Assembly (NCBI RefSeq): GCF_021730435.1
Contig: NZ_JABWGX010000010.1
Span: 62,001 to 126,000 of the forward strand
Source of the DNA: Xanthobacter agilis
GTDB taxonomy: Bacteria; Pseudomonadota; Alphaproteobacteria; Rhizobiales; Xanthobacteraceae
Reading direction: 5' to 3'
DNA: 64,000 nt
In this document: one piece after another, positions 1 through 9,540 of the stretch
Layout of the letters: the number at the start of each line of letters is the position of its first letter
How positions within the stretch are numbered: the stretch's first letter is position 1
The notes under the pieces: generated by a model
What the model was told of the DNA's origin: nothing
Seen by the model: only the letters and a program-made list of their open reading frames with translations
Database searches by the model: none
Translations under genes and position numbers: made by a program

Positions 1-582
1 GGTCAGGCCGAGATAATCGGCGATGTCCTGGCGCGACATGGGCAAGGTCACCTCGGTGCCGCCGGTGGTGGAGCGCTGGGCCATGTCCAGGAGGAAGGTC
101 GCGACCCGCTCCTGGGCGGTCTTGCGGCCGAGCACCAGCAGGTGGTTCTGCGTCCGCGTCAGCTCGGCTGCGGTCAACGCCCACAGGGCATGGGCGAGCT
201 CCGGATCGTCGCTGGCCCGGGCGAACAGAATGGCGCGCTTCACCCGCACCACCTTGCACTCGCTCACCGCCTCGGCGGAGAAGCGGTGGCGGGCGGCGGT
301 CTCCCAGCCGAACACGTCGCCGGCCAGGCAGAAGGTCTCGATCTGGCGGCGGCCATCGCCCAGCAGCTTGCAGATGCGCACCGCGCCGGTCAGCACGATG
401 AAAATGTGTTCAGCCGCGGCATCCTCGGCGAAGATCTCGGAATTGCGGTCGAAGGACGTGACCACGCCGAGGCTCGCCAGGACGTCGCGTGGCGTGCGCG
501 GGGCGGGCTCCTCGCTCCACTGGACGGGCGGCAACGACTGGACATATGCCTTCTGGGTCATTGCGGCAGCGGGGCTCGGCAT
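1..582 (-). CDS. fixK: Crp/Fnr-family regulator, FixK type (C-terminus beyond window)
   Basis: Transcription factor that switches on microaerobic and anaerobic genes by binding TTGAT-N4-ATCAA boxes. The 194 visible residues hold a cyclic-nucleotide-like beta roll (about 40-140), a dimerisation helix and the start of the recognition helix region (PMSRQDIADYLGLT), where the window cuts it. There is no N-terminal cysteine cluster, so it is FixK-like rather than a Fe-S FNR. The ATG at 582 follows AGGAGG by nine bases. It diverges from fixL across about 126 bp, and FixJ-P normally activates fixK. A box matching its family consensus lies at 2974. FixK is a better fit than other Crp/Fnr members because of this neighbourhood. 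Confidence 0.85.
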   Translation of the reverse strand, partial: MPSPAAAMTQKAYVQSLPPVQWSEEPAPRTPRDVLASLGVVTSFDRNSEIFAEDAAAEHIFIVLTGAVRICKLLGDGRRQIETFCLAGDVFGWETAARHRFSAEAVSECKVVRVKRAILFARASDDPELAHALWALTAAELTRTQNHLLVLGRKTAQERVATFLLDMAQRSTTGGTEVTLPMSRQDIADYLGLT

Positions 583-708
583 CGGAAAAACCCTCCTGAA
601 ATCCCTATCAGCGATACGCTCCGGCTGCGTTGCGAGAAATTCGGAACGAACACTTAAGTCGCGCCCCTTAGGTATGTTTACGGAGGCCCAGCGATTGCGT
701 AACAAGGC

Positions 709-2343
709 ATGGACGCGTTCAGCGCGCGGGTGGCGGATCGGCGGCCCGCGGGTGCCGGAGGGCGTGCTGCGGCAAGAGGTGGGCGGCGCGTGCCGGAACG
801 TCCGCGTTTCGGGACGGAAAAGGGTGAGGTCACGGCCTTGACGGATGGGAAGACGGCGGTTCCGCCGGCTGCGCGGGCGCCGAAGCTGCCGCGCGGCCTT
901 TGGCTGGACCTGGGGCGGGGCGGGGCCGCGGCCGCGGTGATGCTGGGCCTGTGCGCGGTTCTCGATCTGCCGCCGCTGGACGCGCCCGGTCTGTTGCTGC
1001 TGCTGCTCGGCATCGTGGCGGTCAGCGGCTTGGGCCTCGCGGCCGCGCTCGCGGCGCTGGTCGTCGGATTGGGCGGCGGCGTGCTGATGGCGGCCCTGCT
1101 GCCGGATTTCGGGCCACTGAACTGGCCAGGCGCGACTTTGTTCCCGATCGTGGGCTGTGGCATCGTGGTGCTCGGCGAGCGGCTGCGCCGCACCCGGCTC
1201 GATGCCGCCGCCCGCACCCGCGATCTCCTGGCGCGGGAAGCGCACCTGTCCTCCATTCTCAGCACCGTGCCCGACGCCATGGTGGTGATCGACGAGCGCG
1301 GCGTGATGCAATCCTTTTCCGCCACCGCCGAGCGCCTGTTCGGCTACAGCGCCGAGGAGGCCCTGGGGCAGAATGTCTCCATCCTCATGCCTTCGCCCCA
1401 CCGGGAGGGGCACGACGGCTATATCGGCCGGTATCTAAAGACTGGCGAACAGCGGATCATCGGCATCGGCCGGGTGGTGGTGGGCGAGCGCAAGGACGGC
1501 TCGACCTTTCCCATGGAGCTGTCGGTGGGCGAGATGCGCTCGGCCTCCCGGCGGTTTTTCACCGGCTTCATCCGCGACCTGACGGAACGGCAGGAGACCG
1601 AGGCGCGGCTGCAGGAGCTGCAGGCGGAGCTGGTGCACATCTCGCGCCTCACCGCCATGGGCGAGATGGCGTCCACCCTGGCCCATGAGCTGAACCAGCC
1701 GCTGTCGGCCATCGCCAATTACATCAAGGGCTCGCGGCGCCTGTTGGATGGCGGCGCGGTGCGCACCGAGATGCTCCAGGGGGCCTTGGAGAAAGCGGGC
1801 GAGCAGGCCCTGCGCGCGGGACAGATCATCCGCCGGCTGCGGGACTTCGTCTCCCGCGGGGAAAGCGAGCGGCGCCTGGAAAGCCTGTCCAAGATGGTGG
1901 AGGAGGCGAGCGCGCTCGCCCTTGTGGGGGCCAAGGAACATGGTATCCAGGTCCGATTCCACTACGATCCGAAATGCGACGTGGTGCTGGCGGACAAGGT
2001 GCAGGTTCAGCAGGTCCTTCTGAACTTGATGCGCAACGCGCTGGAAGCAATGATGGGAGCACCCCGGCGGCAGCTTCTGGTGCAGTCCGAGCCGGCAGAG
2101 GACGACATGGTGATGGTGAGCGTCATAGACACGGGCTCTGGCATCTCTCCGGAGATCAGCCATCAGCTTTTCACGCCCTTCGTCACCACCAAGCGGCACG
2201 GCATGGGGGTTGGACTGTCCATTTCGCGCACCATCATCGAGGCCCATGGCGGCCGCATCTGGGCCGAGCCCAACCCGCTGGGCGGCTCCATCTTCCGCTT
2301 CACCCTGCGCCTGGTCAGCGAGGGGGCGCCGGCCGATGTCTGA
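709..2343 (+). CDS. fixL: Oxygen-sensing haem histidine kinase FixL
   Basis: Autophosphorylates when its haem is oxygen-free and passes the phosphate to FixJ. In order: an N-terminal region with hydrophobic membrane segments (about 70-155), a haem PAS domain (about 180-295) and a HisKA/HATPase kinase core. The PAS domain has the FixL signature [11 protein letters not shown], with proximal haem ligand candidate H235, and IIGIGR with the distal arginine candidate R255. The phosphoacceptor is H326 in AHELNQPL, and the ATP-binding G boxes are DTGSGI and GMGVGLSIS. The stop overlaps fixJ by eight bases. The start is uncertain: ATG 709 has a weak ribosome site, and TTG 838 behind an AGGGTGAGG stretch would remove 43 arginine-rich residues without touching the membrane part. 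Confidence 0.93.
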   Translation: MDAFSARVADRRPAGAGGRAAARGGRRVPERPRFGTEKGEVTALTDGKTAVPPAARAPKLPRGLWLDLGRGGAAAAVMLGLCAVLDLPPLDAPGLLLLLLGIVAVSGLGLAAALAALVVGLGGGVLMAALLPDFGPLNWPGATLFPIVGCGIVVLGERLRRTRLDAAARTRDLLAREAHLSSILSTVPDAMVVIDERGVMQSFSATAERLFGYSAEEALGQNVSILMPSPHREGHDGYIGRYLKTGEQRIIGIGRVVVGERKDGSTFPMELSVGEMRSASRRFFTGFIRDLTERQETEARLQELQAELVHISRLTAMGEMASTLAHELNQPLSAIANYIKGSRRLLDGGAVRTEMLQGALEKAGEQALRAGQIIRRLRDFVSRGESERRLESLSKMVEEASALALVGAKEHGIQVRFHYDPKCDVVLADKVQVQQVLLNLMRNALEAMMGAPRRQLLVQSEPAEDDMVMVSVIDTGSGISPEISHQLFTPFVTTKRHGMGVGLSISRTIIEAHGGRIWAEPNPLGGSIFRFTLRLVSEGAPADV

Positions 2344-2968
2344 GATCGCCATCATCCACGTCATCGACGACGACGAGGCGGTGCGGGAATCGCTCGCCTT
2401 TCTGCTCGCCACCGCCGGCCACCAGGTGCATGAGCACGCCTCGGCGCGGGCGTTCGTGGAGGCGGGGCTTCCGGCCTCCGATCCCACCGTCTCGTGCATC
2501 ATCACCGACGTGCGGATGCCGGACATGACCGGCATCGAGCTGCTCCAGCACCTGAAGGAAAAGGGCTCCGGGGTGCCGGTGATCGTGGTGACCGGCCATG
2601 GCGACGTGCCGCTGGCGGTGGAGGCCATGAAGCTCGGCGCCGCCGATTTCTTGGAAAAGCCGTTCGACGACGTGGCCATCCTCGATACGGTGAAGGCCGC
2701 CCTGGCGCGCATGCGCAAGGTGTATCAGCACGACGCGATGCGGGAGGAGGTCAACGAGCGCATCGCCGGCCTCTCGCAGCGCGAACGGCAGGTGCTGGAA
2801 TGCCTGGTGGCGGGACAGGCCAACAAGATGATCGCCTATGATCTCGGCATCAGCCCGCGCACGGTGGAGGTCTATCGCGCCAACGTGATGACCAAGATGA
2901 AGGCGCAGAGCCTGTCGGAACTGGTGCGCATGGCGCTTTTGGCGGGCATCACGCCCGGCGCGGCCTGA
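2336..2968 (+). CDS. fixJ: Response regulator FixJ
   Basis: Transcriptional activator phosphorylated by FixL; it normally turns on fixK and nif/fix-type genes. The protein has 210 residues, the usual FixJ length. The receiver (1-120) has acidic residues D11-D13, phosphoacceptor D58 in TDVRMPDM, T86 and K108 in LEKPF. The LuxR-type helix-turn-helix (about 147-205) has [19 protein letters not shown] and [13 protein letters not shown]. The ATG lies inside the last codons of fixL, implying translational coupling. Confidence 0.95.
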   Translation: MSEIAIIHVIDDDEAVRESLAFLLATAGHQVHEHASARAFVEAGLPASDPTVSCIITDVRMPDMTGIELLQHLKEKGSGVPVIVVTGHGDVPLAVEAMKLGAADFLEKPFDDVAILDTVKAALARMRKVYQHDAMREEVNERIAGLSQRERQVLECLVAGQANKMIAYDLGISPRTVEVYRANVMTKMKAQSLSELVRMALLAGITPGAA

Positions 2969-2973
2969 TCGGC

Positions 2974-2987
2974 TTGATCTAACTCAA
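2974..2987 (+). promoter_or_regulatory. FixK/FNR box (anaerobox)
   Basis: TTGATCTAACTCAA matches nine of the ten conserved positions of TTGAT-N4-ATCAA. It begins six bases after the fixJ stop and is centred at 2980.5. A class II promoter would then start near 3022, just ahead of the following receiver gene. FixK is the obvious candidate activator. Confidence 0.7.
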
Positions 2988-3065
2988 GGCCAGGGCGCCG
3001 GCGGAAGGGCTAATCTCGGTCAACCGACCATGTGGACCCATGAGCGGGTCATGGGAAGCTTGCCG

Positions 3066-3632
3066 ATGAACGTGGGGTTTAAGGTGGAAGCGGCGTTGGG
3101 ACGCGAGGCCAAGGTCTATGCCGAAGCCGGGCGCAATGCTTTTGCGCCCCCAATTCATGCCGCGGTGGCCGACCTTGCGCCGCTGGCGGGCGCGAGCGGC
3201 GGCGCGCCGTCCTTCGCCGTCGCGGCGCCGCAACTGGGCAGCGATCCGACGCGGGTGACGAGCATGCCGTGGGTGGTCCACATCGTGGACGACGACGCGG
3301 CGGTGTGCAATTCCCTGAAGTTCGCCTTCGAGCTTGATGGATTCGACGTGCGCACCTACGGCGGCTTTCAGGAGTTGATGGCCGCCGACCTGCCGTGCCG
3401 CGGCTGCATGATCGTGGACTACAACCTACCGGAGATCAACGGCCTGGAGCTGCTGCGCGAGCTTGACCGGCGCAATGTGCACTTGCCCTCCTTCCTCATC
3501 ACCACCAATCCGAGCTCGACCGTGCGGCAGCGGGCGAGCGCGCAGGGCGTGTCCATCATCGAAAAGCCGCTGCTCAGCAACCAGCTCAGCGAAGCTGTGC
3601 GTGACAGCTTCACGCAGGCCTTGCCCTGCTGA
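3066..3632 (+). CDS. Stand-alone receiver protein next to fixLJ
   Basis: A FixJ-like receiver domain with no DNA-binding or enzymatic output domain. All phosphotransfer residues are present: an acidic pocket in VDDDA, phosphoacceptor in IVDYNLPE, a threonine pair in FLITTN and the lysine in IIEKPLL. An alanine-rich N-terminal extension of about 65 residues precedes the receiver. I chose ATG 3066 because GGAAG lies seven bases upstream; ATG 3030 (12 residues longer) has no ribosome site and would sit almost at the predicted transcription start. ATG 3264 would give the bare receiver. Its position and the FixK box suggest feedback on FixL-FixJ, comparable in principle to FixT of Sinorhizobium, but I see no specific FixT signature. 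Confidence 0.75.
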   Translation: MNVGFKVEAALGREAKVYAEAGRNAFAPPIHAAVADLAPLAGASGGAPSFAVAAPQLGSDPTRVTSMPWVVHIVDDDAAVCNSLKFAFELDGFDVRTYGGFQELMAADLPCRGCMIVDYNLPEINGLELLRELDRRNVHLPSFLITTNPSSTVRQRASAQGVSIIEKPLLSNQLSEAVRDSFTQALPC

Positions 3633-3941
3633 GGCCTCTGGCCTCGCGCATCTGCCATTGCCGGCACCGTTTTCCTCGCGGATCATTTTCCGAAGCGCGT
3701 CTCCATCCCTGCGGCGGGCTTTGGCAGAAGGCGCCAGCCCCGCCCTGGTCGACACCTCGGCGCCTCCCGCCGGCATGATGGTGCCGACGGCGTTGGCCCG
3801 CGCGGCTTGCGCCCGCGGCCCGAATGGCCGGTTCACCGGTTTTCTTCGCGCCAACGGGTGCCCCTTCGCCCGAAAACATCCTACACGCGACGATGGACGC
3901 GGGATCGCCCCCGTGCGCCGCAGACGACCGGAAGGCCAGCC
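3633..3941. other. Intergenic, 309 bp
   Basis: A short perfect hairpin, GAGGCC-TCT-GGCCTC at 3631-3645, follows the receiver stop without a T tract. The rest carries no coding frame with a convincing start and no recognisable operator. The next gene is preceded by GGAAGG at about 3930. Confidence 0.5.
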
Positions 3942-6608
3942 ATGACCACCCGCAATCTCGACGCGTTGTTCCACCCCTCGGCCATCGCCTTGGTGGGGGC
4001 CAGCAACAAGCCCGGATCCATCGGCGCGGTGATCGCCGAAAACCTGTTCGAGGCCGGCTTTCCGGGGCCGATCCTCACCGTGAACGCCAAGGAGCGGGTG
4101 CTGCGCTCCTCTCTCAACCATGCGCATGTGAACGATCTGCCGATTCCGGTGGACCTCGCCGTGGTGACGGCGGAGCCCGATCAAGTGCCGCAGATCATCG
4201 CCGACCTTGGTGCCAAGGGCTGCCGCGCGGCGGTGGTGACCGCCTCGGCGTTCGGGGAAGGGGCTAAGCTCGAAGGCACGGAAGTGTTGCAGCGGATGCT
4301 CGATGCGGCCAAGCCCCATCTGTTGCGCATCCTGGGGCCGAACTGCATCGGCTTCATCTCCACCGGCGCGCGCATCAACGCCAGCGTGGCCCATCTCATG
4401 CCGGCCAAGGGCGACGTGGCCTTCGTCACCCAGTCGCGCACCATGGCCAATGCCGTGCTTGACTGGGCCAGCGCGCGCGGCATCGGCTTTTCCCATGTGA
4501 TTTCCCTGGGCGACAAGGGCGACATCGATTTCGGCGACCTGCTGGACTATCTCGCCCTCGACAACACCACCCGCGCCATTCTGCTCTACGTGGAGAGCAT
4601 CACCGACGCGCGCAAATTCATGTCGGCGGGCCGCATCGCGGCGCGCACCAAGCCGGTGGTTGTCATCAAGGCCGGACGCAGCGCCGCCGGCGCGCAGGCG
4701 GCGCGCTCCCATACCGGCGCGCTCGCCGGCGCCGACCTCGTCTATGACGCCGCCTTCCGCCGCGCCGGCATGCTGCGCGTGCCGGAGCTGCGCGAGGTGT
4801 TCGAGGCCATCACCACCCTGTCGTCGGGCATCCGCCTCCATGGCGACCGGCTGGCCATCCTCACCAATGGCGGTGGCGCCGGCGTGCTGGCGGTGGATGC
4901 GCTGGAGGTCGCAGACGGCCGGCTCGGCACCCTCGACGCCGCCACCCTGTCCACCCTCGATGCGGCGCTCCCCGCGAACTGGTCGCGCGCCAACCCGGTC
5001 AACATTCACGCCAACGCCCCACCCAAGCGCTATGCCGAGGCGCTCAAGGCGCTGCTCGCCGACAAGGGATCGGACGGTGTCCTGGTATTGAACTGCCCGA
5101 CCGCCGTCACCGATGCCAAGGGTGCCGCCGACGCGGTGCTGGAAGTGCTGGAAACCCGGCCCCGCGCGCCGGTGCTCACCTGCTGGCTGGGCGAAAGCGC
5201 GGCCGGCGAGGTGCGCCGCAAGTTCGCCGCCCGCCGGGTGCCCACCTACGAAACGCCTGATGAGGCGGTGCGCGCCTTCGGCCATCTGGTGGCCTATCAG
5301 CGCAACCAGACGCTGCTGATGGAGACCCCGCCGGCCCGTACCTTCGAGGAGCCGGACCGCGCCGAGGCGCTGCGGATCGTGCAGGGCGTGCTGGCCGCCG
5401 GCCGCAAGGCCCTGGGCGAGTTCGAGGCCAAGGCGGTGCTGGCCGCCTACGACATTCCGGTGGTGGAGACCCGCATCGCGGCGACCCCCGAGGACGCGGG
5501 TCGCATCGCCGCCGAAATGGGCCTGCCGGTGGTGGTGAAGGTGCTGTCCCACGACATCACCCACAAGTCGGATGTAGGCGGCGTGCGGCTCGACCTCCAC
5601 ACCGCCGCCGCGGTGGAGGCGGCCTGCCGCGACATCATCGCCTCGGTGGCGCAGAAGCGGCCCACCGCCCGGGTGGACGGCTTCACCGTGCAGCAGATGG
5701 TGCGCCGGCCCAATGCCCAGGAGCTGATCGCCGGCATCGCCAATGATCCCACCTTTGGCCCGGTGGTGCTGTTCGGCCAGGGCGGCACGGCGGTGGAGGT
5801 CATCGGCGACCGCGCGGTGGCGCTGCCGCCGCTCAATGGCGTGCTCGCCCGGGAGATGATTTCCCGCACTCGGGTGGCGAAGCTGCTGGCCGGCTATCGC
5901 GACCACCCGCCGGCGGACATGGAGGCGGTCGCCTCCACCCTCATCAAGATCGCCGAACTGCTCGCCGATCTGCCGCAGATCGCCGAACTCGACATCAACC
6001 CGCTGTTGGCGGACGAGAATGGCGTGATCGTCCTCGACGCCCGCATCGTCGTCAACGAGGCGTCGCAGGACGGGACGAAGCGCTTCGCCATCAGGCCCTA
6101 CCCGCCGGAGCATGTGAAGCAAATCCCGCTGAGCGACGGGGCCTTCGTGACCCTGCGACCGATCCGGCCCGAGGACGAGCCCGGTCTGGTGGACGTGGTG
6201 CGCCGCTCCGACCCGCAGGATGTGCGGATGCGCTTCCTGGGCTCGGTGAAGGACTTCCCGCATCTGATGGCGGCCCGCCTGTCTCAGATCGACTATGATC
6301 GCGAGATGGCGTTCGTGGCCGAGGAGACGTCGGGCGACATCTGCGGCGTGGTGCGCATCATCGCCGATCCGGACAATGACGAGGCGGAATACGCCATCAT
6401 GGTGCGCTCCGACATGAAGGGCAAAGGCCTCGGCTATCGCCTGATGACGGAGATCCTCGACCATGCCCGAAGCCGCGGTCTCAAGCGGGTGTTCGGTGAC
6501 GTGATGCGCGAGAATGGGCCCATGCTGCACATGGCGGAAGACCTTGGCTTCAAGGTCGCGCCCAGCAGCGAAGACCCGTCCGTGATGCGCGTGGTCATTG
6601 CGCTGTGA
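3942..6608 (+). CDS. Pat-like fusion: NDP-forming acyl-CoA synthetase plus GNAT acetyltransferase
   Basis: The architecture matches Pat/YfiQ protein lysine acetyltransferases, which acetylate enzymes such as acetyl-CoA synthetase. The 888 residues read: CoA-binding Rossmann domain (about 8-135, IALVGASNKPGSIG), succinyl-CoA-ligase-like domain (about 150-300), second ligase domain (about 300-455), ATP-grasp (about 490-705) and GNAT (about 730-888). The GNAT acetyl-CoA loop is RSDMKGKGLGYRLM. The SHTGALAG motif, where the phosphorylated histidine of NDP-forming synthetases is usually placed, is intact, so the synthetase half may still be active. The ATG at 3942 has GGAAGG upstream. The gene stands alone. 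An active acyl-CoA synthetase is an alternative role. Confidence 0.85.
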   Translation: MTTRNLDALFHPSAIALVGASNKPGSIGAVIAENLFEAGFPGPILTVNAKERVLRSSLNHAHVNDLPIPVDLAVVTAEPDQVPQIIADLGAKGCRAAVVTASAFGEGAKLEGTEVLQRMLDAAKPHLLRILGPNCIGFISTGARINASVAHLMPAKGDVAFVTQSRTMANAVLDWASARGIGFSHVISLGDKGDIDFGDLLDYLALDNTTRAILLYVESITDARKFMSAGRIAARTKPVVVIKAGRSAAGAQAARSHTGALAGADLVYDAAFRRAGMLRVPELREVFEAITTLSSGIRLHGDRLAILTNGGGAGVLAVDALEVADGRLGTLDAATLSTLDAALPANWSRANPVNIHANAPPKRYAEALKALLADKGSDGVLVLNCPTAVTDAKGAADAVLEVLETRPRAPVLTCWLGESAAGEVRRKFAARRVPTYETPDEAVRAFGHLVAYQRNQTLLMETPPARTFEEPDRAEALRIVQGVLAAGRKALGEFEAKAVLAAYDIPVVETRIAATPEDAGRIAAEMGLPVVVKVLSHDITHKSDVGGVRLDLHTAAAVEAACRDIIASVAQKRPTARVDGFTVQQMVRRPNAQELIAGIANDPTFGPVVLFGQGGTAVEVIGDRAVALPPLNGVLAREMISRTRVAKLLAGYRDHPPADMEAVASTLIKIAELLADLPQIAELDINPLLADENGVIVLDARIVVNEASQDGTKRFAIRPYPPEHVKQIPLSDGAFVTLRPIRPEDEPGLVDVVRRSDPQDVRMRFLGSVKDFPHLMAARLSQIDYDREMAFVAEETSGDICGVVRIIADPDNDEAEYAIMVRSDMKGKGLGYRLMTEILDHARSRGLKRVFGDVMRENGPMLHMAEDLGFKVAPSSEDPSVMRVVIAL

Positions 6609-6813
6609 GGATTCGGCTACCGGCGCGAACTTGACGATTGCCCAAGGCCAGCCCACTATCCAGCCTTGCACATGAAGCGGGCTCGGATCACGATGACGGG
6701 ACAGGACCTCCGCATGGGGCCTGTCTCGACGTGATGGAAACGAATTTGGGGCATCCGCCGCAGGCCTCCCGATCCCCGGGGCGCACAGCGGTTCATCCAC
6801 CGGCTTTCACAAG

Positions 6814-8154
6814 ATGGCGACTCACTGCACGGACGAGGTCATGGAGGGGCCGTGGCGGTCGGAGTATCTGGCCTTGCACGATCCCCTGACCAATCTGCCC
6901 AACCGCCTGTTGATGCTGGAATTCCTGACCGGCGCCCTCGGCGCGGCGCGGGACGGATCGCGCATGGTCGCGGTGATCGCCCTCGACATCGACAATTTCC
7001 GGCAACTCAACGAGAGCTTCGGCAGCGCGGCCGGCGACCAGATCCTGGCGGAGATGGCCCAGCGCTTGCGCCGCTGCGTGCGGGATAATGACCTGGTGGC
7101 GCGGGTGGGCGCCGATGAGTTCGTGCTTGTCTTGACCGGTCTCAACGATGCCAAGACCGCGGAGCGCCTCTGTGGGCGCCTGCAGAGCGCCCTCAGCGCG
7201 CCGGTGGTGCTGTCGAAGACCTCCACCGTGTATCCGCAGGCGACCTTGGGCATCGCCCTCGCCCCGCTGGATGGGGAGGAGGCGGAGAATCTGGTCTGCC
7301 GCGCCTGCCTCGCCCTCGACCGGGCCAAGAGCATTGGCCCTGGCGTCTTCTGCTTCTTCACCACCGAGATGAACGCCGAGGCGCAGGGCCTGCCCTCCCT
7401 GGAGGGTGACCTGCGGCGGGCGATCGTGTCCGATCAGTTCGTGCTGCTGTTCCAGCCGCGCTGGAGCACGGACACGCTGCGCATCATCGGGGTCGAGGCG
7501 CTGATCCGCTGGGATCATCCCCAGCGCGGCCGGCTGGTGCCGGATGAGTTTGTGCCGCTCGCCGAGAAAAGCGGGCTGGTGGTGCCCCTCGGCGAATGGG
7601 TGCTGCGCAAGGCGTGCGATACCATCGCCAGGCTGCCGGGGCTCAATGTCTCGGTCAATGTCTCGGTGGTTCAGTTCCGGGGCGGCGAGCTGGTGGAGAC
7701 GGTGGGATCCGTGCTCAAGGCCACGGACCTCGCGCCCCATCGGTTGGAGCTGGAGATCACCGAGAGCGTGCTCATCGAGAACGCTGAAAAGGCGCTCGAA
7801 ATGCTGGTGCAGCTCAAGGATCTGGGCGTGCGCCTCTCCATGGACGATTTCGGCACCGGCTATTCGTCGCTGGGCTACCTGCGCAGCTTCCCCTTCGATG
7901 CCCTGAAGATCGATCGCAGCTTTGTCGGCGACCTCGACCAGAGCAAGGGCGCGCTCGCCATCGTGCAGGCCATATTGGGCCTTGGCCGCGCGCTGGGGAT
8001 GCAGGTGGTGGCGGAGGGGGTGGAGACCGAGAGCCAGCTCGCCTGCCTGAAGGCGGACCGCTGCGACGAGGTCCAGGGCTTTTACCTCGGCCGGCCCATG
8101 ACCGAGGAAGCACTGGTGGACTTCATTGCCACGCGTGGCCTCGGCATCGCCTGA
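6814..8154 (+). CDS. GGDEF-EAL protein, probably a c-di-GMP phosphodiesterase
   Basis: Turnover of the second messenger cyclic di-GMP. The 446 residues hold GGDEF (about 25-180) and EAL (about 195-440) domains and no transmembrane segment or other sensor, so it is probably cytoplasmic. The cyclase signature is altered: VARVGADEF has alanine at the second glycine, which suggests weak or no cyclase activity. The EAL domain keeps its catalytic set, including GVEALIRW (E at about 227), ELEITES, MDDFGTGYSSL and LKIDRSFV. It lies alone between the Pat-like gene and the convergent lysA. A conserved but degenerate GGDEF often acts as a GTP-binding activator of EAL; here that is inference. Confidence 0.88.
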   Translation: MATHCTDEVMEGPWRSEYLALHDPLTNLPNRLLMLEFLTGALGAARDGSRMVAVIALDIDNFRQLNESFGSAAGDQILAEMAQRLRRCVRDNDLVARVGADEFVLVLTGLNDAKTAERLCGRLQSALSAPVVLSKTSTVYPQATLGIALAPLDGEEAENLVCRACLALDRAKSIGPGVFCFFTTEMNAEAQGLPSLEGDLRRAIVSDQFVLLFQPRWSTDTLRIIGVEALIRWDHPQRGRLVPDEFVPLAEKSGLVVPLGEWVLRKACDTIARLPGLNVSVNVSVVQFRGGELVETVGSVLKATDLAPHRLELEITESVLIENAEKALEMLVQLKDLGVRLSMDDFGTGYSSLGYLRSFPFDALKIDRSFVGDLDQSKGALAIVQAILGLGRALGMQVVAEGVETESQLACLKADRCDEVQGFYLGRPMTEEALVDFIATRGLGIA

Positions 8155-8217
8155 GCGCGATCGTCCTCAACCGCACATCCCCTTGAGTCCCGCGGCTGCG
8201 GGCGAGCATGCCCGGGC

Positions 8218-9519
8218 TCAACCGAGCCAGGGCGCCATGGCGTCGAGCGCGATCAAGGCGTCGACATCCACGCGCGGGCGCACCACGGCGGCCACCGGTC
8301 CGTTCACCAGCACCTCCGGCACCAGGGCCCGGGTGTTGTAGGTGGAGGCCTGCACCGCCCCGTAGGCGCCGGCGGTCATCACCGCCAGGAGGTCGCCGGG
8401 CTTCACCTCGGGCATCTCGCGGTCGAGGGCGAGGAAATCCCCGGTCTCGCACACCGGGCCGACCACGTCGGCGACCATGACCGGGGTGTCAGCGGCCGGC
8501 TCCGCCACGGGGAAGATGTCGTGGTGGGCCTCGTAAAGGGTGGGGCGGATGAGGTCGTTCATGGCCGCATCCACGATCACGAAGGTCTTGCCCTCGCCGT
8601 GCTTCACATAGATCACGCGGGTGACGAGGATGCCGGCATTGGCCACGATCATGCGGCCCATCTCGAACACCAGCGGCAGGTTGAGCGCGCCGAGGGCCCG
8701 GCGCACCACGGCCGCGTATTCGGACGGGGGCGGGGGCACCGGATCGCTCGCCGCATAGGGCACGCCGAGGCCGCCGCCGAGATCGAGGTGGTGCAGCCGA
8801 TGGCCGGCGCCGATCAGGTCGCGGGCGAGTTCGGCCAGCAGCGCCACGGCATTTTCCACCGGCCCCATGTCGGTGATCTGGCTGCCGATGTGCATGTCCA
8901 CCCCGGTCACGACGAGACCCGGCAGGCGCGCCACGAGATCGTACACCTCGCGGGCGCGGGAGATGGGAATGCCGAACTTGGTGGCCGAGCGGCCGGTGGA
9001 GATCTTCTTGTGGGTCTTCGCGTCCACATCCGGATTGACGCGGATCGACACCGGCGCGGTGCGCCCCAGCGCGGTGGCGACCTCGGACAGCACATGCAGT
9101 TCCGGCTCGCTCTCCACGTTGAAGCAGAGGATGCCGGCGGCGATGGCCTCGGCCATTTCCTCGCGGGTCTTGCCGACGCCGGAGAAGACGATGCGGTTGC
9201 CCGGCACGCCGGCCGCCAGCGCCCGGCGCAGCTCGCCGACCGAGACGATGTCCGCCCCGGCGCCGAGCCGGGCGAGGGTGGCGATCACGGACTGGTTGGA
9301 ATTGGCCTTCAGCGCGTAGCACAAGAGCGCCTCGCGATCGGCGAATGCCTCCGTGAACACGCGATAATGCCGCTCCAGGGTGGCGGAGGAATAGCAGTAG
9401 AAGGGCGTGCGAACCTCGGAGGCGAGGGTCACAAGGTCCACGCCCTCGGCGTGGAGCCGCCCGTTGCGATAGTCGAAATGGTGCATGGAGCGCAGGTCTT
9501 CGCATTGCGCGCCGCTCAT
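8218..9519 (-). CDS. lysA: Diaminopimelate decarboxylase
   Basis: PLP enzyme for the last lysine step, converting meso-diaminopimelate to lysine. The 433-residue protein has the alanine-racemase-like barrel with the PLP lysine in CYALKANSN (about residue 72), HIGSQI, the glycine loop LDLGGGLG and the C-terminal active-site CETGDFLA. Two starts are possible: ATG 9519, 21 bases after the lipoprotein stop, and ATG 9486, whose product begins MHHFDYRNG and looks like typical rhizobial LysA proteins. I favour 9486 biologically but give the longer frame. It is probably cotranscribed with the lptM-like gene. Confidence 0.95.
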   Translation of the reverse strand: MSGAQCEDLRSMHHFDYRNGRLHAEGVDLVTLASEVRTPFYCYSSATLERHYRVFTEAFADREALLCYALKANSNQSVIATLARLGAGADIVSVGELRRALAAGVPGNRIVFSGVGKTREEMAEAIAAGILCFNVESEPELHVLSEVATALGRTAPVSIRVNPDVDAKTHKKISTGRSATKFGIPISRAREVYDLVARLPGLVVTGVDMHIGSQITDMGPVENAVALLAELARDLIGAGHRLHHLDLGGGLGVPYAASDPVPPPPSEYAAVVRRALGALNLPLVFEMGRMIVANAGILVTRVIYVKHGEGKTFVIVDAAMNDLIRPTLYEAHHDIFPVAEPAADTPVMVADVVGPVCETGDFLALDREMPEVKPGDLLAVMTAGAYGAVQASTYNTRALVPEVLVNGPVAAVVRPRVDVDALIALDAMAPWLG

Positions 9520-9540
9520 GGGAGCGGGGCGCCGGCGGCC

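Noticed and set aside
583-708. FixJ or FixK boxes in the fixK-fixL divergent region
   Set aside because: CTTAAG and CCTTAGG half-palindromes are present, but I could not match a defined FixJ site and no TTGAT-N4-ATCAA box occurs.
3426-6800. A very long minus-strand open frame (over 1100 codons) opposite the Pat-like gene
   Set aside because: It is a GC-rich antisense shadow: His/Arg/Gly-heavy, no family motif, and the plus strand carries a clear protein family.
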